Source of the DNA: Sorangium cellulosum
GTDB lineage: Bacteria; Myxococcota_A; Polyangia; Polyangiales; Polyangiaceae
DNA: 64,000 bases
Assembly: GCF_002950945.1 (NCBI RefSeq)
Contig: NZ_CP012673.1
Span: 13,011,501 to 13,075,500 of the forward strand
Reading direction: 5' to 3'
A program made the position numbers and the translations under genes. The notes under the pieces are model-generated. The model worked only from the letters and a program-made list of their open reading frames with translations, was not told the DNA's origin and searched no databases. This document shows, in pieces, positions 8,863 through 17,252 of the stretch (position 1 is its first letter; every line of letters begins with the position of its first letter).

Positions 8863-9617
8863 ACACAAAAAGAATTCTGCTGCCGATTTTAACTATCGCC
8901 ATCTGCGTGCTAACGGCATGCAACTGGACGGTAGGAGACTGCTATCCCCGCGAGGAGTGGGAAAAGGGGGAGGGTGCAGGTGGCCCAGTCGGGCCGTCCG
9001 TTCCCGTCTTCACCTCCGCCGGTTCGGGCGACTTCGGGGATGCGCCGCCGACCGGACCGCAAGACGGCAGCGAGCGCAAGATCCAGTGCAACAAAACAGA
9101 CGACGAAGACGAGGAGGAGAGGCCGACAGACAGCCCGGAGAGCCCGCCAGACCCGTGTCCTGGAGTCGGCGACATAGCCGGAGACGGAGCGACCTTCTTG
9201 AGCTGCAGCGATGCGTGCAGTTCGAAGTGCCCGGCACCTGAAATGGCTCCATGGGTATACGTAGATTTCGATCCTGAGGACTTCAAGTTTGTCACTACTG
9301 TGGAGGACGACGGCGAGGACGACGGCGCAGGGTGGCAAGAGGCCAGGGCCAACCTGAATTTCAAGAAACTCACTGTTCCGCGCAAAATCAAGATCTGGAG
9401 CTGCCCTCTCACCATCGGAATGCCGCTCCGAGCCGAGTCGATGGGGCGAATCGATCGAATCCGTGCAGCCGGCCTTAGCGAGGAGATCGCGGAGGAGGTC
9501 GCAAACCGCATGGACTACGATCTACCGCAGGCGACCTTCTGCCAGAGGCTTATCGACGAGATGCTGGCGACGTTCAGATCCAACTATCCGCGGCTCGGTG
9601 CCAGGGTGACGAGATAA
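8859..9617 (+). CDS. Lipoprotein with acidic linker and conserved C-terminus; candidate SitA-like toxin
   Basis: The start is ATG 8859, overlapping the preceding stop as ATGA. Residues 1-20 form a lipoprotein signal with lipobox LTAC, so it would be lipidated and exported. Residues 25-120 are a low-complexity, Pro/Glu/Asp-rich linker (DDEDEEERPTDSPESPPDP) with a few cysteines (SCSDACSSKCP). The last 130 residues are ordered, with AGLSEEIAEEVANRMDYDLP, then FCQRLIDEMLATFRSNYPRL at the end. It overlaps the following gene by one base (TAATG), which is typical of toxin-immunity pairs. A lipoprotein followed by a tightly coupled small cytosolic protein fits SitA/SitI toxins exchanged by outer-membrane contact in Myxococcus. 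I see no catalytic motif and have no search to confirm it. Confidence 0.7.
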   Translation: MNTKRILLPILTIAICVLTACNWTVGDCYPREEWEKGEGAGGPVGPSVPVFTSAGSGDFGDAPPTGPQDGSERKIQCNKTDDEDEEERPTDSPESPPDPCPGVGDIAGDGATFLSCSDACSSKCPAPEMAPWVYVDFDPEDFKFVTTVEDDGEDDGAGWQEARANLNFKKLTVPRKIKIWSCPLTIGMPLRAESMGRIDRIRAAGLSEEIAEEVANRMDYDLPQATFCQRLIDEMLATFRSNYPRLGARVTR

Positions 9618-10159
9618 TGGTGATAACTCGCTCTGAACTGCTCGACGTCGTTTACCGCTTCTACCCGCGGGGCGTGCAGAATTTCGCACGCATCCACGTA
9701 CCTCCCGACGAGCCCTTCTACGACGACACGGAGGCGCACCGCCGCCTCGTGGAATCCGCGAGCCGTGGGCGAGCGGAGTACCCAACGTGGAAAGCGATGA
9801 TCCGCCGCCTGGGGAATCGATACAGCCTCCAAAACGAATCGCTCCACCTGTTGTCTGGGGGGGCCGACCCGGCGTACTCGGCCCGCATCTGGCTTAACGA
9901 CCAAACGGCGCTCAGCTTCCATGTGTCCTTGCTCGGGCCGTACTACGGGATCCACCTGCCCGGCATCCCCGAGGAGGAGCCAGTCGCGCACGAGATCGCT
10001 CGCGAGATCGAGGCCACGTACCCCGGCTACCGAACGATCCCGCCGGAGCTCGGGGACGAGGTGGTACCGGATGTGGCGATGGACGGCGCGTCGATGGGCA
10101 AGGCGACGATTAACATGTGCCTCTTCTCGGTCGCATGGACTTTCGTAGGCCCGGTGTAG
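9617..10159 (+). CDS. Small soluble protein; candidate immunity partner of the lipoprotein
   Basis: The 180-residue protein has no signal peptide or membrane segment. It opens MVITRSELLDVVYRFYPRGV and contains EYPTWKAMIRRLGNRYSLQN and YSARIWLNDQTALSFHVSLL, then an acidic middle and a hydrophobic end. Its ATG shares one base with the lipoprotein stop, so its synthesis is coupled to that gene. I recognise the opening as a type of accessory protein recurring in myxobacterial genomes but know no assigned function. An immunity role is inferred from coupling, size and cytosolic location. Confidence 0.7.
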   Translation: MVITRSELLDVVYRFYPRGVQNFARIHVPPDEPFYDDTEAHRRLVESASRGRAEYPTWKAMIRRLGNRYSLQNESLHLLSGGADPAYSARIWLNDQTALSFHVSLLGPYYGIHLPGIPEEEPVAHEIAREIEATYPGYRTIPPELGDEVVPDVAMDGASMGKATINMCLFSVAWTFVGPV

Positions 10160-10714
10160 CCCCTCCCTGGCGTCCGCCGTCCAGCTAGCCAAGCCCGGGT
10201 GCGTTGGCCAGCGAGGAGCGGGGGGCGAGCTCGGCGGCGGCGGTTGGGGCGTCTGCGCATGGGCCTTCGTACATCCCGTGGTCTACGGAGGGCGGATGCG
10301 AGCGTGGTTGCCGCGTCAGCGTCGGTGGTGGCGGATGACCAAGCCACGCTGGCAGCGCCTGGCGGCCCTGTAACGCTGGCTCGGCTCTCCTGTTCGGAGG
10401 TCCGTCTAGCGATCACAGCAGTATACCCGCGTTTCACCGCGCTCTAGCTTGCCGCTCGCGATCCGGGAATCCGTCGAAGGCGCGCACGTGCCAGGCTCGT
10501 TCTGTGTGTCGTCGATCACCGCGCGACGCCTCGACATGACGAGCTGTAGCGATCATCTGCGTCCGCGTCGGGCGATGCCGAGGTGGATGGCCGCGTCGGG
10601 TACGGCGATCAGGGTTCGGCGCAGGATGCGCCGCCGCGCTGGAGGGATCGCACAGCGGGCATGCCCCGACGTGCCTGGAGACGACGAGCTGGGCACGGCG
10701 AGCACGTGGCGTCG
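10160..10714. other. No gene recognised
   Basis: Short frames exist on both strands but carry no motif, and none has a ribosome site worth naming. The stretch separates the lipoprotein operon from the IS21-type element and may include the outer end of that element, whose terminal repeats I could not place. Confidence 0.45.
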
Positions 10715-10756
10715 CAGTGCCCGCCGACGCGTTGTCGTGAGCGTCGGCGGGCACTG
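10715..10756. repeat. Perfect 16-bp inverted repeat (hairpin)
   Basis: CAGTGCCCGCCGACGC (10715-10730) is repeated in perfect inverted form at 10741-10756 around a 10-base loop. It sits 11 bases beyond the istB stop, so it could terminate istAB transcription, although no T run follows on the istB-sense strand. It could also belong to the end of the IS21-type element. Confidence 0.7.
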
Positions 10757-10767
10757 GAGCGCGCGCG

Positions 10768-11538
10768 TCAGGCGACGGCCGGGGGCTCCTTCGACCGGCG
10801 CCGGGAGGCGGAGCGGCGCAGCTGTCGCTCCTGGGCGTCGCGCAGCCGGTAGCTGTCGCCCTCGATGACCACGAGCTCGGCGCGATGAAGCAGCCTATCG
10901 ACGAGCGTCACGACGCAGGCGGCGTTTGGGAACACCGTCGGCCACTCGGCGAAGGGCTTGTTGGTCGTGAGCACGATGGACTTGTTCTTCTCGTACCTGC
11001 GCGTGACGACCTCGAAGAGCAGGTCAGCGTGCCTCGTGTCATAGGAGAGATATCCCACCTCATCGATGCAGAGAATCGCGGGCTGCACGTACGCGCGCAG
11101 CCGCCTTGCGCGTGCGACCGACGACTCCTGGCCTGCGAGGTCGGCGAGCAGATCGCTCGCGCTGCGCACAAGGACCGGGTGTCCGGCGTGCAGCGCGCGG
11201 CACGCGAGGTTCTTGAGCAGCATCGTCTTGCCGACGCCGTTGGGGCCGAGCAGGACGACGTTGGCCCCCTCGGCGACGAAGCGCAGCAAAAAGAGCTCCT
11301 CGACGAGCGAGCGGTCGATCTTCTTCGGCCATGTCCAGTCGAAGTCACAGAGCGCCTTGTAGCTACCGAGCCCGGCGATCCGCGTGCGGTTCTCGAGGCT
11401 GCGCCGCGTGCGCTCCTCGCTCTCCAGCGTGACGAGGCGCGTGAGCCAGGGCTCGTTCTCCAGCTCGTCGAGCCGCGCGAGGCAGCCGAACAGATGCAGC
11501 TTCTTGAGCATCGCCTCGAGCTCAGGACGGGTCGTCAT
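10768..11538 (-). CDS. istB: IS21-family helper ATPase IstB
   Basis: The ATG at 11538 lies inside the last codons of istA. The 256-residue protein carries Walker A GPNGVGKT, Walker B ILCIDEVGY and a sensor-type SIVLTTNKPFAEW, as in DnaC/IstB AAA+ proteins. It starts MTTRPELEAMLKKLHLFG, the usual IstB helical N-terminus. IstB stimulates strand transfer and target choice by IstA. Length and motifs are normal, and only the C-terminal basic tail looks divergent. Confidence 0.93.
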   Translation of the reverse strand: MTTRPELEAMLKKLHLFGCLARLDELENEPWLTRLVTLESEERTRRSLENRTRIAGLGSYKALCDFDWTWPKKIDRSLVEELFLLRFVAEGANVVLLGPNGVGKTMLLKNLACRALHAGHPVLVRSASDLLADLAGQESSVARARRLRAYVQPAILCIDEVGYLSYDTRHADLLFEVVTRRYEKNKSIVLTTNKPFAEWPTVFPNAACVVTLVDRLLHRAELVVIEGDSYRLRDAQERQLRRSASRRRSKEPPAVA

Positions 11539-13063
11539 GCGCGCCTCCCTCGGGCTCGCCCGGCGCGTGCAGCCGGTCGTAGGTCGACAGCGCGTGCGGG
11601 CGCACCTGCACCGCGGCGCGGGCGTCGGTCGTGACGGGCACCGACAGCGGCGGGGGCTGGCCCGCCTCGTGGCGGAGCCGATCGAGCGCGTGGTGGACGG
11701 CGCGCAGATGCGGCTGATCATGAGCGACGCTCTCCGCGACCGCGCGCTCGAGCAGCTCGGCGCCGACGCGCTCGAGCAGCTGCAACAGTCCCTGCGTCGT
11801 GGCGCCGAGGTTGCCACCGCGCTCGGCGATCTTCTCCATCATGACGCGAGACGAGGGCACGACCGAGAAGAGCCGATCGAAGCCGCGGCTCTGGTGGGCG
11901 CGTCGCTTCTGCGCGACGAGCGCGCGCAGATGGCTGGGCTCCTCGATGCGCTGGTCGCGATCGAAGGAGCGCGCATGGTCGGCGAGCACCTGGGTCGGGT
12001 CGCTGGGATCGACCACACGCACGCGGTCGTCGGTGGCGATGACCGTCAGGTGGCGCTGCACGTGGGGGTGCGGCACGCTGTAGTCGTTCTTGTCGAAGCG
12101 GACGTAGGGTGTCTTGCCGACGCGGACTTCGACCCGCTCTTCGACGGGGAAGTCGTCGGCGACGAGCTCGACCATCTTCGGCCTCTCCTCCAGGAAGGCC
12201 TCCTCGACCGTCAGATCGCGCGCGTCAGGCACACGCCGCTCGCGAGCGATCTCGAGGCACCAGGCGCGCGCTTGCTCGTTGAGCTCCTCGATGGAGCGGT
12301 ACTGGCGCGCGGCGAAGAAGCTCTCGCGCACATCGCGGATGGCGCGCTCGACGCGCCCCTTCTCGTTGGGGCGGTACGGCGCGCACGCGCGCGGCTCGAA
12401 GCGGTAGTGGCCGGCGAGCGCGAGCATCGTTGGATGGAAGCGCACGGCGTCTCCCTCACGCTCGAGCACCGCGCTCTTGAGGTTGTCGTAGAGGATCGTC
12501 CGCGGCACGGCGCCGAAGAAGCGGAAGGCCTCGACGTGGCCAGACAGGAAGCTCGGCATCGCGGCGCGCAGCGAGAAGCGCATGAAGCGAAGCCGGCTGT
12601 AGGAGAGCACGATCACAAGCAGCCACAGGTCGCGCAACGCGCGACCCATCGCGACCTTGCCGAAGTGCGCCCAGTCGACCTGCGCCTCCTGTCCGGGGAG
12701 CACGGTCCGCCGCAGGTACGCCTCGGCGTGGGGACGTGGACGCAGCCGGCTCACGATGGCTCGAAAGCCGCTCTTGCTGCCCGTGTAGCCGCGCGCCTTG
12801 ACCATCGACCACAGGCGGCTTGCGCGCAGCCGCGGATACTTCGCGAGCGTCTCCTTCATGAAGGGGAGGAAGGGGTCGACCAGCCGAGCCCGCGTCGAGA
12901 CCTTCTGGACGCCGAGGCCTGCGTGCGCGAGCACGGCCTCGACGGTGTCGTGGTGACGGCCAAGCTCTGCGCTGATCGTGCCGACGGGCCAGCCCTCGGC
13001 GTGGTGCAGCCGCAGGATCGTGGCGCTCTCCTCCTCGGTCACCGGGCGATACCAGCCCTTCAT
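11522..13063 (-). CDS. istA: IS21-family transposase IstA
   Basis: The 513-residue transposase has an N-terminal helix-turn-helix region (TEEESATILRLHHAEGWPVG and TISAELGRHHDTVEAVLAHA) that binds the element ends. The DDE catalytic core follows: D in QVDWAHFG (about residue 130), D in ILYDNLKSAV (about 192) and E in RPNEKGRVERAIRDV (about 241). The Mu-transposase C-terminal domain includes YVRFDKNDYSVPH. Its stop overlaps the istB start, so the two are translationally coupled. No lesion is visible. Confidence 0.93.
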   Translation of the reverse strand: MKGWYRPVTEEESATILRLHHAEGWPVGTISAELGRHHDTVEAVLAHAGLGVQKVSTRARLVDPFLPFMKETLAKYPRLRASRLWSMVKARGYTGSKSGFRAIVSRLRPRPHAEAYLRRTVLPGQEAQVDWAHFGKVAMGRALRDLWLLVIVLSYSRLRFMRFSLRAAMPSFLSGHVEAFRFFGAVPRTILYDNLKSAVLEREGDAVRFHPTMLALAGHYRFEPRACAPYRPNEKGRVERAIRDVRESFFAARQYRSIEELNEQARAWCLEIARERRVPDARDLTVEEAFLEERPKMVELVADDFPVEERVEVRVGKTPYVRFDKNDYSVPHPHVQRHLTVIATDDRVRVVDPSDPTQVLADHARSFDRDQRIEEPSHLRALVAQKRRAHQSRGFDRLFSVVPSSRVMMEKIAERGGNLGATTQGLLQLLERVGAELLERAVAESVAHDQPHLRAVHHALDRLRHEAGQPPPLSVPVTTDARAAVQVRPHALSTYDRLHAPGEPEGGAHDDPS

Positions 13064-13090
13064 GACTGCCTGCCTTCCGCGCGGAGCAAC

Positions 13091-13582
13091 TCACGGCCCG
13101 AGTGCGCGCGGCGGCCGAGGAGCTCGCCGAGGGAGCGGGCGTCGTGGCGGTGTCCATTCGCTCGGGCGAACACGCCCCGAGAGCGCGCGGCCGCACCGCG
13201 CACAGCGCAACGCCTCGCCGGCGACGGCGCAGCGGTCTTCTGCTTGATTCGATGATTCATGGAGCGGCACCTCCGTCTCGCGCGCCGGCTCCACCTCGGA
13301 GCTCGACGGCGAAGGGGGTGTCGGCGGGGCGGGTGCTTGTGTCGAGATCGTGTCCGTTACTGTCCTTCGGTTCAGCGCCATCCGCCTGCGCCGCCGGGCC
13401 TGCCGCGCCCGGTTCGAGGCCACTCCCTTCGCCGTTCGCGCGTAGGCGCGGTTGGCCCGCCGGTGCGCCTCGCGCCGGCGCTCGCCCGCGCACTCACCGC
13501 AGCACGCGCCCACCGACGCGCACGGCCCGCAGAAGACCCGCACCCGTTCGCAGCCCCGGCATCGCCCGAATCGACCGTCCAC
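13091..13582 (-). CDS. Cys-rich, Arg-rich small protein upstream of istA
   Basis: The 163-residue frame starts with GTG at 13582. Its N-terminus has paired cysteines (CRGCERVRVFCGPC, GACCGEC), followed by a very basic stretch with ANRAYARTAKGV. A second CxxC pair (LRCARCGRAL) lies near the C-terminus. Two zinc-finger-like halves joined by a Pro/Ser-rich linker resemble small accessory frames seen beside transposases in myxobacteria. It points the same way as istA and ends 27 bases before it. Whether it is expressed is unclear. Confidence 0.45.
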   Translation of the reverse strand: MDGRFGRCRGCERVRVFCGPCASVGACCGECAGERRREAHRRANRAYARTAKGVASNRARQARRRRRMALNRRTVTDTISTQAPAPPTPPSPSSSEVEPARETEVPLHESSNQAEDRCAVAGEALRCARCGRALSGRVRPSEWTPPRRPLPRRAPRPPRALGP

Positions 13583-14013
13583 GCACCGCTCCCGCCTGGA
13601 GCTGCTGGACAGGCGCCGCGCTCTGCCGCACCCTCTCGCGCGGTGGGCGCGTTGCCTGCGCTCACCGCGAAGGCTCGGGTGGCTAGACCCGGGCCTTCAC
13701 CTTCTCCATGGCCGAGATCTACCTCAGCGCGGCGCGCTTGGGGGCGAACCGCTCGCCGGCGACGGCGGTCGCGACGCTTCCCACACGCCCTCCACAGCCG
13801 GCCCCAGGTTTTCAGTCTCCCCCCTGGACCCCCCTCGGAACACCTGCACCGCAGCGATCTGCTCACGCTCGCTGAGCCGCCATTACGACGACGGCGCGAT
13901 GTTTATCAACGAAAGAGAACGAGCGCTCGACGTCGTCGCCGCAGCCGCACGCGATGACGACAGCGCGGGATCAGTCCAGCGGGACTTCGTCAGAGTCCGG
14001 CGACACCAGGTGA
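13583..14013. other. No gene recognised
   Basis: The GC-rich sequence has only short overlapping frames and no domain motif or ribosome site. It lies between the Cys-rich accessory frame and the C-terminus of the lipoprotein gene. Confidence 0.45.
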
Positions 14014-14802
14014 TCATCGACACTGTGTGAACCCGGACCGCATCGCAGCGATCTTTCCCTCGATCTCATTCGTGCAAATCGTAGGATCCTTGTCGGAGAC
14101 AACAACAGATCCAACTTCGCTGGAGCAGTCTTCCTCGCCGTACAGTGTTGTCAGCACGCTGCACCTGCCGCCGGTCGGTGCGCCGCATGAGCACGGGGTG
14201 CACGTCCGAGTGTCCGAGTAAACCGGGAACTCGAAGCGCGCCTGGTTTCCTCGCCAGCATTCTCCGTTCGGCTGCGGGAGGTAACATTGGCGGAAATCCG
14301 TCGGGATGATCATGCTCGTGCCTGGAGAACAGGCCCGGACAAACGTCAGATGCTTCCGCGACGGTGCGGGCGCTGACGAGACAGGCGAACAGTCAGCGAG
14401 CGTCGGCGGCTCGAACGTGACGGAAGCATAGGAACCGCTCCGGATAGGAAAACTACCTTGTGCGCACGTTCCGTCCCAGGAGGAGCCAGCGCCTATCGCC
14501 CCAATGACAGAACTGCCGGGACAGGCAGTCGGGCTTGCACTCATCCGCGACTGCAACACACAGGCCGCGGGGGTGCACTCGCATGGCTCGCATTTGTCCG
14601 GCTCGGGAGCCTCGGACCACGCTGTCCACCCTTCCCACAGGAGCTCGGCATCCGGATCGCATATGGGGGCGTTTTCTTGCCGGCCGCCAAAAACCAGGAT
14701 GAGCTTGCTCGGGTCCGGTTCTGGTCGATCGTCGTCGGAGACCGGCGAAGAGCAGCCAATGATTCCAAATATGGCCCATGTGAGCAACGCAACCGTGCGC
14801 AT
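14014..14802 (-). CDS. Cys-rich secreted lipoprotein
   Basis: The product has about 262 residues. The start MRTVALLTWAIFGIIGCSS (ATG at 14802) is a lipoprotein signal with lipobox IIGC. An ATG 18 bases further upstream lies inside the end of the neighbouring IS element, so the internal start is preferred. The mature part has at least 18 cysteines in short motifs (CEPCECTPAAC, CTPCSCGAPTGGRC), suggesting many disulfides and an extracytoplasmic site. Similar Cys-rich lipoproteins are numerous in Polyangia, with unknown role. The IS4-type element ends 2 bases upstream of the start codon, so the native promoter and ribosome site have been displaced and any expression now depends on the element. 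Confidence 0.7.
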   Translation of the reverse strand: MRTVALLTWAIFGIIGCSSPVSDDDRPEPDPSKLILVFGGRQENAPICDPDAELLWEGWTAWSEAPEPDKCEPCECTPAACVLQSRMSASPTACPGSSVIGAIGAGSSWDGTCAQGSFPIRSGSYASVTFEPPTLADCSPVSSAPAPSRKHLTFVRACSPGTSMIIPTDFRQCYLPQPNGECWRGNQARFEFPVYSDTRTCTPCSCGAPTGGRCSVLTTLYGEEDCSSEVGSVVVSDKDPTICTNEIEGKIAAMRSGFTQCR

Positions 14803-14803
14803 C

Positions 14804-16276
14804 CTGAGGGATTCCCTCATTTTGTGACGACATTTGGCGAAATTAACGTTCGCATCGAACCGACCCCATGGTCGGCATATGTGGGTTCATTGGTGACATG
14901 GCCATCGAAACCCTGAGCTGCACGGACCTCGAAGCGAAGAGCTGCGTCATGCGAGTGAGAAATCGTCGTCGCTGATCGGAATATACATTGGTAGGAGGCG
15001 ACCAGCGAGCCGAGCGCATGCGCCGTTGGTCCGAGCGACATCATGACGACTCTCGCGAAGAACGCGCACAAGCCTACCGCACATGACTCCACGCCTGCGC
15101 CGTCTACGCAGACCAGCCGCCCGAAAGTCGACCCGAAGTACATCCAGACCTTCGTCGAGAATTTGTTCGGCGATGACTTGCACGCGATGCGCGTCCTGTC
15201 GCTCGCGAACGGCGTCGTTGGCGTCCTGCACGCGGCGGTGCTGGCCATCCATGCCATCGGCCAAGCGTATGCGAAGGTCGCAAACATCAAGCCGAAGAAT
15301 GGGGTCAAGCAGGTCGACCGACTGCTGAGCAATCCCGGCATCGACGTGCTCCATTCCCTGAGGTCGTGGGTAGAGTTCGTGATCGGGGTCCGCAAAGAGA
15401 TCGTTATCGCGTTGGACTGGACGGACTTCGAGAAGGACGACCACACGACGCTCTGCGCCTACCTCGTGACGCGGCATGGTCGTGCGACGCCGTTTGCATG
15501 GAAGACCGTGAAGAAGTCCGCGTTGAAAGGCACCCAGAAGGACCACGAATACGAGCTCATCGAGTGGCTTCACGGGGCCATCGACGAGACGGTCGAGGTC
15601 GTTCTGCTTGCCGACCGGGGCTTCGGCGATCGCAAGCTCTACGACTTTTTGGCGTTCATCGGCTGGGACTTCGTCATCCGCTTCCGCGGGGGTATCGTCG
15701 TCGAGAACGCGGCCGGGGAAGCGAGGCCCGCCGACGCGTGGGTGCCGGCGAGCCGCCGTGCCACGATGCTGCGTGAGGTGCGCGTCACGGGCGACCGCGC
15801 GAAGGTTGCAGCCGTCGTCCTTGTCCATGCGCCGAAGATGAAGGAGGCGTGGTGCCTGGCCACAACGCTTTCGGATCGCAAGGCGGGCGACATCGTCAAG
15901 CTCTACAGCAAGAGGTTCACGATCGAGGAGACATTTCGAGACATGAAGGACAACCACTTCGGGATGGGCCTCTCCGCCACGCACATCCACAACGCCGGCC
16001 GGCGCGATCGCCTGCTGCTGCTCGCGGCCATCGCCCATGCCCTTTTGACGCTGCTCGGCGCTGCGAGCGAGGAAGCCGGCCTCGATCGATATCTGAAGGT
16101 CAATACCGTCAAGCGTCGCACACATTCGCTCTATCGCCAGGGGCTCTACTGGTACGACTGCATTCCCACCCTGCGCGAGGACTGGCTTCGGCCCCTCATG
16201 ATTGCCTTCGAGCGCATCGTCCGGGAGCACGCCGTCTTTCGCGAGATCTTCGGTATTATTTGAGGGGATTCCCCAG
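14804..16276 (+). mobile_element. IS4-family element, copy 1 (divergent)
   Basis: The terminal inverted repeats are imperfect: left CTGAGGGATTCCCTCATTTT, right (reverse complement) CTGGGGAATCCCCTCAAATA. They match the ends of the two IS4-type copies in the Rhs array. The length is 1473 bp. Unlike those copies, the 9 bases outside each end (14795-14803 and 16277-16285) are not identical. The element therefore either recombined with another copy or lost one flank in a deletion. It joins the Cys-rich lipoprotein gene to the TPR tail of a kinase gene. Confidence 0.85.
15043..16263 (+). CDS. IS4-family transposase
   Basis: The 406-residue DDE transposase contains LDWTDFEKDDH (first Asp), LLADRGFGDRK (second Asp) and the IS4 YREK signature Y-2-R-3-E-6-K in YSKRFTIEETFRDMK (last Glu). 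It starts at ATG 15043 and ends 14 bases before the right terminus of the element. It is clearly related to, but more distant from, the two transposases in the Rhs array, so it represents a second IS of the same group. No frameshift is seen. Confidence 0.93.
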   Translation: MTTLAKNAHKPTAHDSTPAPSTQTSRPKVDPKYIQTFVENLFGDDLHAMRVLSLANGVVGVLHAAVLAIHAIGQAYAKVANIKPKNGVKQVDRLLSNPGIDVLHSLRSWVEFVIGVRKEIVIALDWTDFEKDDHTTLCAYLVTRHGRATPFAWKTVKKSALKGTQKDHEYELIEWLHGAIDETVEVVLLADRGFGDRKLYDFLAFIGWDFVIRFRGGIVVENAAGEARPADAWVPASRRATMLREVRVTGDRAKVAAVVLVHAPKMKEAWCLATTLSDRKAGDIVKLYSKRFTIEETFRDMKDNHFGMGLSATHIHNAGRRDRLLLLAAIAHALLTLLGAASEEAGLDRYLKVNTVKRRTHSLYRQGLYWYDCIPTLREDWLRPLMIAFERIVREHAVFREIFGII

Positions 16277-17224
16277 CTCCTCGCCCCCCGGCGAGCGTCC
16301 TGGGACACCCGGAGCATCCTGCTCGCCATGATCTGGGAGGGAATGCCCGAGCTGGCCCGGCGGTACATGCGCCGGATCGAGCAGGACGTGGCCCCGCGCG
16401 CGCGTGACGATCGCCTGCTCTCCGCATGGATCGAGGCCGCAAGGGCGTGCTGGTGCACCCACGTGGAGCGGAACCCATGGGGGGCGCGCCAGCGGAACCG
16501 CGCCGCCCTGGAGCACCTCGAGGCGCTCGGCGACAGCTTCATCGTGTCGTTCCTGCGGTTGCTCGCGGCCACCGACGAGTGGATGCTCGGCGCCTTCGCC
16601 CGCGCCGAGGAGCTGTTCCCCCCCGTCTTTACGTCGCCGGGCGCCCCGCACTTCGTGTCGTCGTCGGTGCTCAGGTTCCGGACCATGATGCTGGTCGAGC
16701 GACGGAAGATCACGGAGGCGCTGGAGCAAGCCGGCTCGCTGCTCCAGCTGGCCTCGACCCGCGACGATTTCTTCTTCACCGTCACCGCGCGCCTGCTCCT
16801 CTCGGAGTGCCGCCTGCTGCAAGGCGATCTCGCCGGGGCCGAGGAGGAGGTGCGCGCCGCCGGGGCTCCTGCCAGGATGCCGCCTTTTTTTCGGTCCGTG
16901 CGCCTGTCGCTGCTCGCCGAGATCCGGCTCCGGCAGGGTCGTGCGGCGAAGGCCGTCGAGCTCGCCCGCGAGGCGCTCGCCCTCGAGCGGTCCACCGCGG
17001 GCTTCTTCGTGCTCCGGCAGGAGGTGGTCCCCGTGCTGCTGGTCGAGGCGCTCCACGCGAGCGGCGAGGTCGATGCCGCCCGCGAGGCCCTCCGCGAGGC
17101 GCGGGCCGAGCTGCTCGCCCGCGCCGACAGGATCGCGGATCCCGCCTACCGCAGGAGCTTCCTGGAGAACGTCACCGCGCGCGCCCGCACGATGAACCTG
17201 GCGCGAGCGTGGCTGGGCGCATGA
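16277..17224 (+). pseudogene. C-terminal TPR part of a kinase-ATPase regulator, cut by IS4 copy 1
   Basis: The frame is open from the IS end. The first candidate start is ATG 16328 (MIWEGMPELARRYMRRIEQD). The roughly 300 residues are all-helical, Leu/Ala-rich repeats with RGRAAKAVELAREALALERS and the ending PAYRRSFLENV...ARAWLG. That ending is characteristic of the C-termini of large Ser/Thr kinase-AAA-TPR proteins in Sorangium relatives. The upstream part has been replaced by the IS. The kinase fragment at 2439-4590 lacks exactly this kind of tail and lies on the same strand, so the two may be the halves of one gene separated by the accessory patch. The middle segment is missing. Confidence 0.75.
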
Positions 17225-17252
17225 CCGCACAGGGAACCTCGGTCCGCCCCGA

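Larger units (their letters stand above)
10768..13063 (-). mobile_element. IS21-family insertion sequence (ends not resolved)
   Basis: An istA-istB pair with a 17-bp overlap, istB downstream, is the signature organisation of this family. Both reading frames are intact, so the element may be active. I could not identify matching terminal inverted repeats, so only the coding extent is given. The true element probably begins upstream of 13063, perhaps including the small frame at 13582-13091. Confidence 0.9.

Noticed and set aside
11384..13255. A 623-codon + strand frame opposite istA/istB
   Set aside because: Both - strand genes have full family motifs; the opposite frame has none.
15043..16995. 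Long - strand frame covering IS4 copy 1 and the TPR tail (16995-14947)
   Set aside because: It runs antisense to a clear transposase and across the element boundary, with no motif.
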